A stretch of 64,000 bases of DNA. Origin: Lycocorax pyrrhopterus obiensis (lineage: Eukaryota > Chordata > Aves > Passeriformes > Paradisaeidae). Every line of letters begins with the position of its first letter. Positions within the stretch are counted from its first letter, which is position 1. The notes under the pieces were generated by a model. That model had not been told where the DNA came from. It saw only the letters and a list, made by a program, of their open reading frames with translations, and did no database searches. Positions 62,407-64,000 of the stretch are shown in pieces. The stretch is from contig JACSVZ010000011.1 in the NCBI GenBank assembly GCA_014706295.1, positions 5,386,163-5,450,162 of the forward strand. The letters are read 5' to 3'. A program made the translations under genes and the position numbers.

Positions 62407-62784
62407 ATGTCTGGTAAAAGAGGAGCTGTTCCTGTAACTATTGGACAATCAAAAGGCAGGGATGGGAGAATTCATTGTGCTGGTGCAGGAGAGTTCATTT
62501 TTCTGACTTGTAAGAGGAATCCTGGATCTGAAGAGAATTACTGTGGAGCCAAAGGTGAAATGATAAATCTGCCTATCTTTATGTACATGCAAACTGTTCA
62601 GGTTAGTACCTGCTTGAGACAGCACTTAAATGCACTGGGAAACTTCTTATATTTGCATATATTTTTCTTTAGGCTACAATTTCCTGGGCGCATCTATCAA
62701 CACTTTAGGCCAATGCAGATCACTTGTTTCATATCTCCTCTATGTCAAGATAATGAACTTGAATCTGATTACGTAGAAAAGTAG
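62407..62784 (+). other. 125-codon open frame, probably not a gene
   Basis: The frame starts at an ATG after AGAGCATA and begins MSGKRGAVPVTIGQSKGRDG, giving a basic, soluble-looking first half. It then turns hydrophobic and loses protein-like character. A GTTAGT donor-like word and a TTTTTCTTTAG acceptor-like word lie inside, but splicing them closes the frame after about twelve codons. No domain is recognised. It is reported only because the first 64 codons look better than average. Confidence 0.12.
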
Positions 62785-62930
62785 CTTAACTTTTCAAATG
62801 CACAATGATGCTCTTTACTGTCCAGAGCAGTCCTTTTTGGTACTCCTGTGGTAACTTTGGTTATTCTGTGTGGTCTTTGGGCCACCGTTTTCAATTCAGT
62901 TGCCTGTATGGTGAGAAAGCTTTTATGTGG

Positions 62931-63066
62931 ATGTCCCAACCCTGGCAGTGTTCAACGCCCGGCTGGACAAGGCCTTGAGAAACCTGGTCTGGTGGGAGGT
63001 GGGGGGGTTGGGACTAGATGACATTTAAGGTCCATTCTAACCCCTGAACATTCTATGATTCTATGA
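62931..63066 (+). mobile_element. CR1 LINE, 3' fragment
   Basis: CCCAACCCTGGCAGTGTTCA, CGGCTGGACAAGGCCTTGAG, GACTAGATGACATTTAAGGT, then CATTCTATGATTCTATGAT: the standard CR1 3' region with two ATTCTATG tail units. It is strongly 5'-truncated. The GGGAGGTGGGGGGGTTGGG stretch inside it forms a G-quadruplex motif. Confidence 0.92.
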
Positions 63067-63069
63067 TCT

Positions 63070-64000
63070 TATTTCTTCTCCAAATCCTGTACTTATCAGC
63101 CTAGGTAGAGCTGGTGGACGTTGTGACAGAGAGAGCGATCCTTGCCTTAGCTGTGACTGCAGGCTGACACATCCTCTAGTCTTAAATTTTGGTACTAATA
63201 AGCAAGGCAGAACAGAGTTATTACCCTGTCTTCCAAGGCTCCTGAGAGAGCCATGTCAGTGGTTTTGTTGCAGTTTTGGAGGAGATGGGGTCAGGATCCT
63301 CACTGAAGTCCTGTTGAATGGGAGACTCTTTCCTCGCTGTGGTTAAGGTATTGATGGAACTCCCTTCCCCATCCCTGCCTCTGCTCCACACCATTGTCAA
63401 TCGATAGGGCTCTTTAGCAGGGAGGCCTCCTCCACAGTCACACAGCATGCTCCTAGATGAGCTTTGATGTCAGGTAATCATTGCTGTATATAGTAATAAA
63501 TGATGTGTTTACATAACAGAATTCCCTTGGCCTTTGATATACTCAGACATGTTATCAAAGTGGTGCTATGACATCTTGTACAATGAAACAATAGGAAAGT
63601 GCAGAACTGTACAAACCAAGCACGAGCTGAGCCCAAACGTATGTTGCTGTGCAATTATGTTATTTGCCCTTAGGGCAAGAATCACAGCTGAAGGAAGTTA
63701 ATATCAATACCCTTATGAAGTCCTCAAGGACTATTTCTGTGATGGACATGGCACTTATTTGAGAAATCACTGCAAATCACTGTCATGGTACCTGTTATTA
63801 TGGATAAGGGATTTGAATGGTAGTTGCACTTAAATTTTGGGAACAAATTACATTAAGTTGTTTAATATCATTTGTCTCAAGTTCCTTAATACACTAAGTG
63901 TCTCAAGATGCTGATGTATTTTTCCCTTACAGACTTGCTTTTCCATATGGCTTTACAACTCTTTCATATGATTTACCAAAATTCACCTTTTTTTCCTTTC
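63070..64000. other. Non-coding end of window
   Basis: Average to AT-rich sequence without recognised genes or repeats. Confidence 0.5.

Noticed and set aside
1..64000. Endogenous retrovirus, CRISPR array, tRNA or rRNA genes
   Set aside because: I looked for paired long terminal repeats, regularly spaced repeats and RNA-gene signatures and saw none.

Overview
The window is vertebrate nuclear DNA, almost certainly avian and probably from a songbird. The diagnosis rests on CR1 retrotransposons: two 3' ends and a 3' fragment that finish in the bird-type ATTCTATG tail (12960-13229 on +, 13564-13775 on -, 62931-63066 on +), plus a short older CR1 scrap at 34299-34336. The first copy has the 3' tail wording I associate with passerine CR1 families (from memory, not searched). 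There are no Alu, L1 or other mammalian repeats, no bacterial operon features, no CRISPR array, no rRNA or tRNA gene and no recognisable retroviral gene. Base composition is AT-rich and CpG-poor, as expected of a gene desert or a very long intron.

No protein-coding gene can be assigned with confidence. The longest open frame is 169 codons (46475-46984, -), about what chance gives in this much AT-rich sequence. A handful of splice-bracketed open segments could be real exons and are listed at low confidence. On +: 10989-11050, 18361-18462, 20126-20272, 23464-23592, 27474-27542, 32290-32358, 35715-35773 joined to 36055-36133, and 37974-38139. On -: 21801-21914. The most interesting are a Kozak-started open segment ending in a consensus donor (27474-27542), whose phase fits 32290-32358, and a CpG-rich island (35426-35821) with a donor that joins in frame to a strong acceptor 277 bp downstream. 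With tens of candidate splice sites in 64 kb, some will be chance.

Layout. 1-6450: plain AT-rich DNA. 6460-10600: blocks that look like conserved regulatory DNA, with a compact 58-nt hairpin (6546-6603) and a cluster of the homeodomain-type decamer TAATTAGCAA. 12960-13775: two CR1 copies with facing 3' ends. 14839-30825: ordinary DNA with worn amniote repeat relics (14839-14960, 19689-19822, 29083-29150, 29560-29690, 30765-30825) and enhancer-like blocks at 20126-20340, 22540-22660, 26590-26960 and 30290-30470. 32554-32720: a T19 tract beside a possible poly(A)-tailed insert. 35426-36133: the CpG-rich island. 37226-37243: a perfect MEF2-like palindrome. 46601-46627: a G-quadruplex motif. 48593-48660: a 34-bp tandem duplication. 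49532-49830: a 299-bp element with 29-bp terminal inverted repeats, best read as an ancient non-autonomous DNA transposon. 58590-59040: another regulatory-looking block. 62931-63066: the last CR1.

If the window has a function, it is most likely long-range regulation or intronic sequence. The conserved-element calls rest only on retained CpGs, motif density and lack of repeats, so they are inference until compared with other birds.
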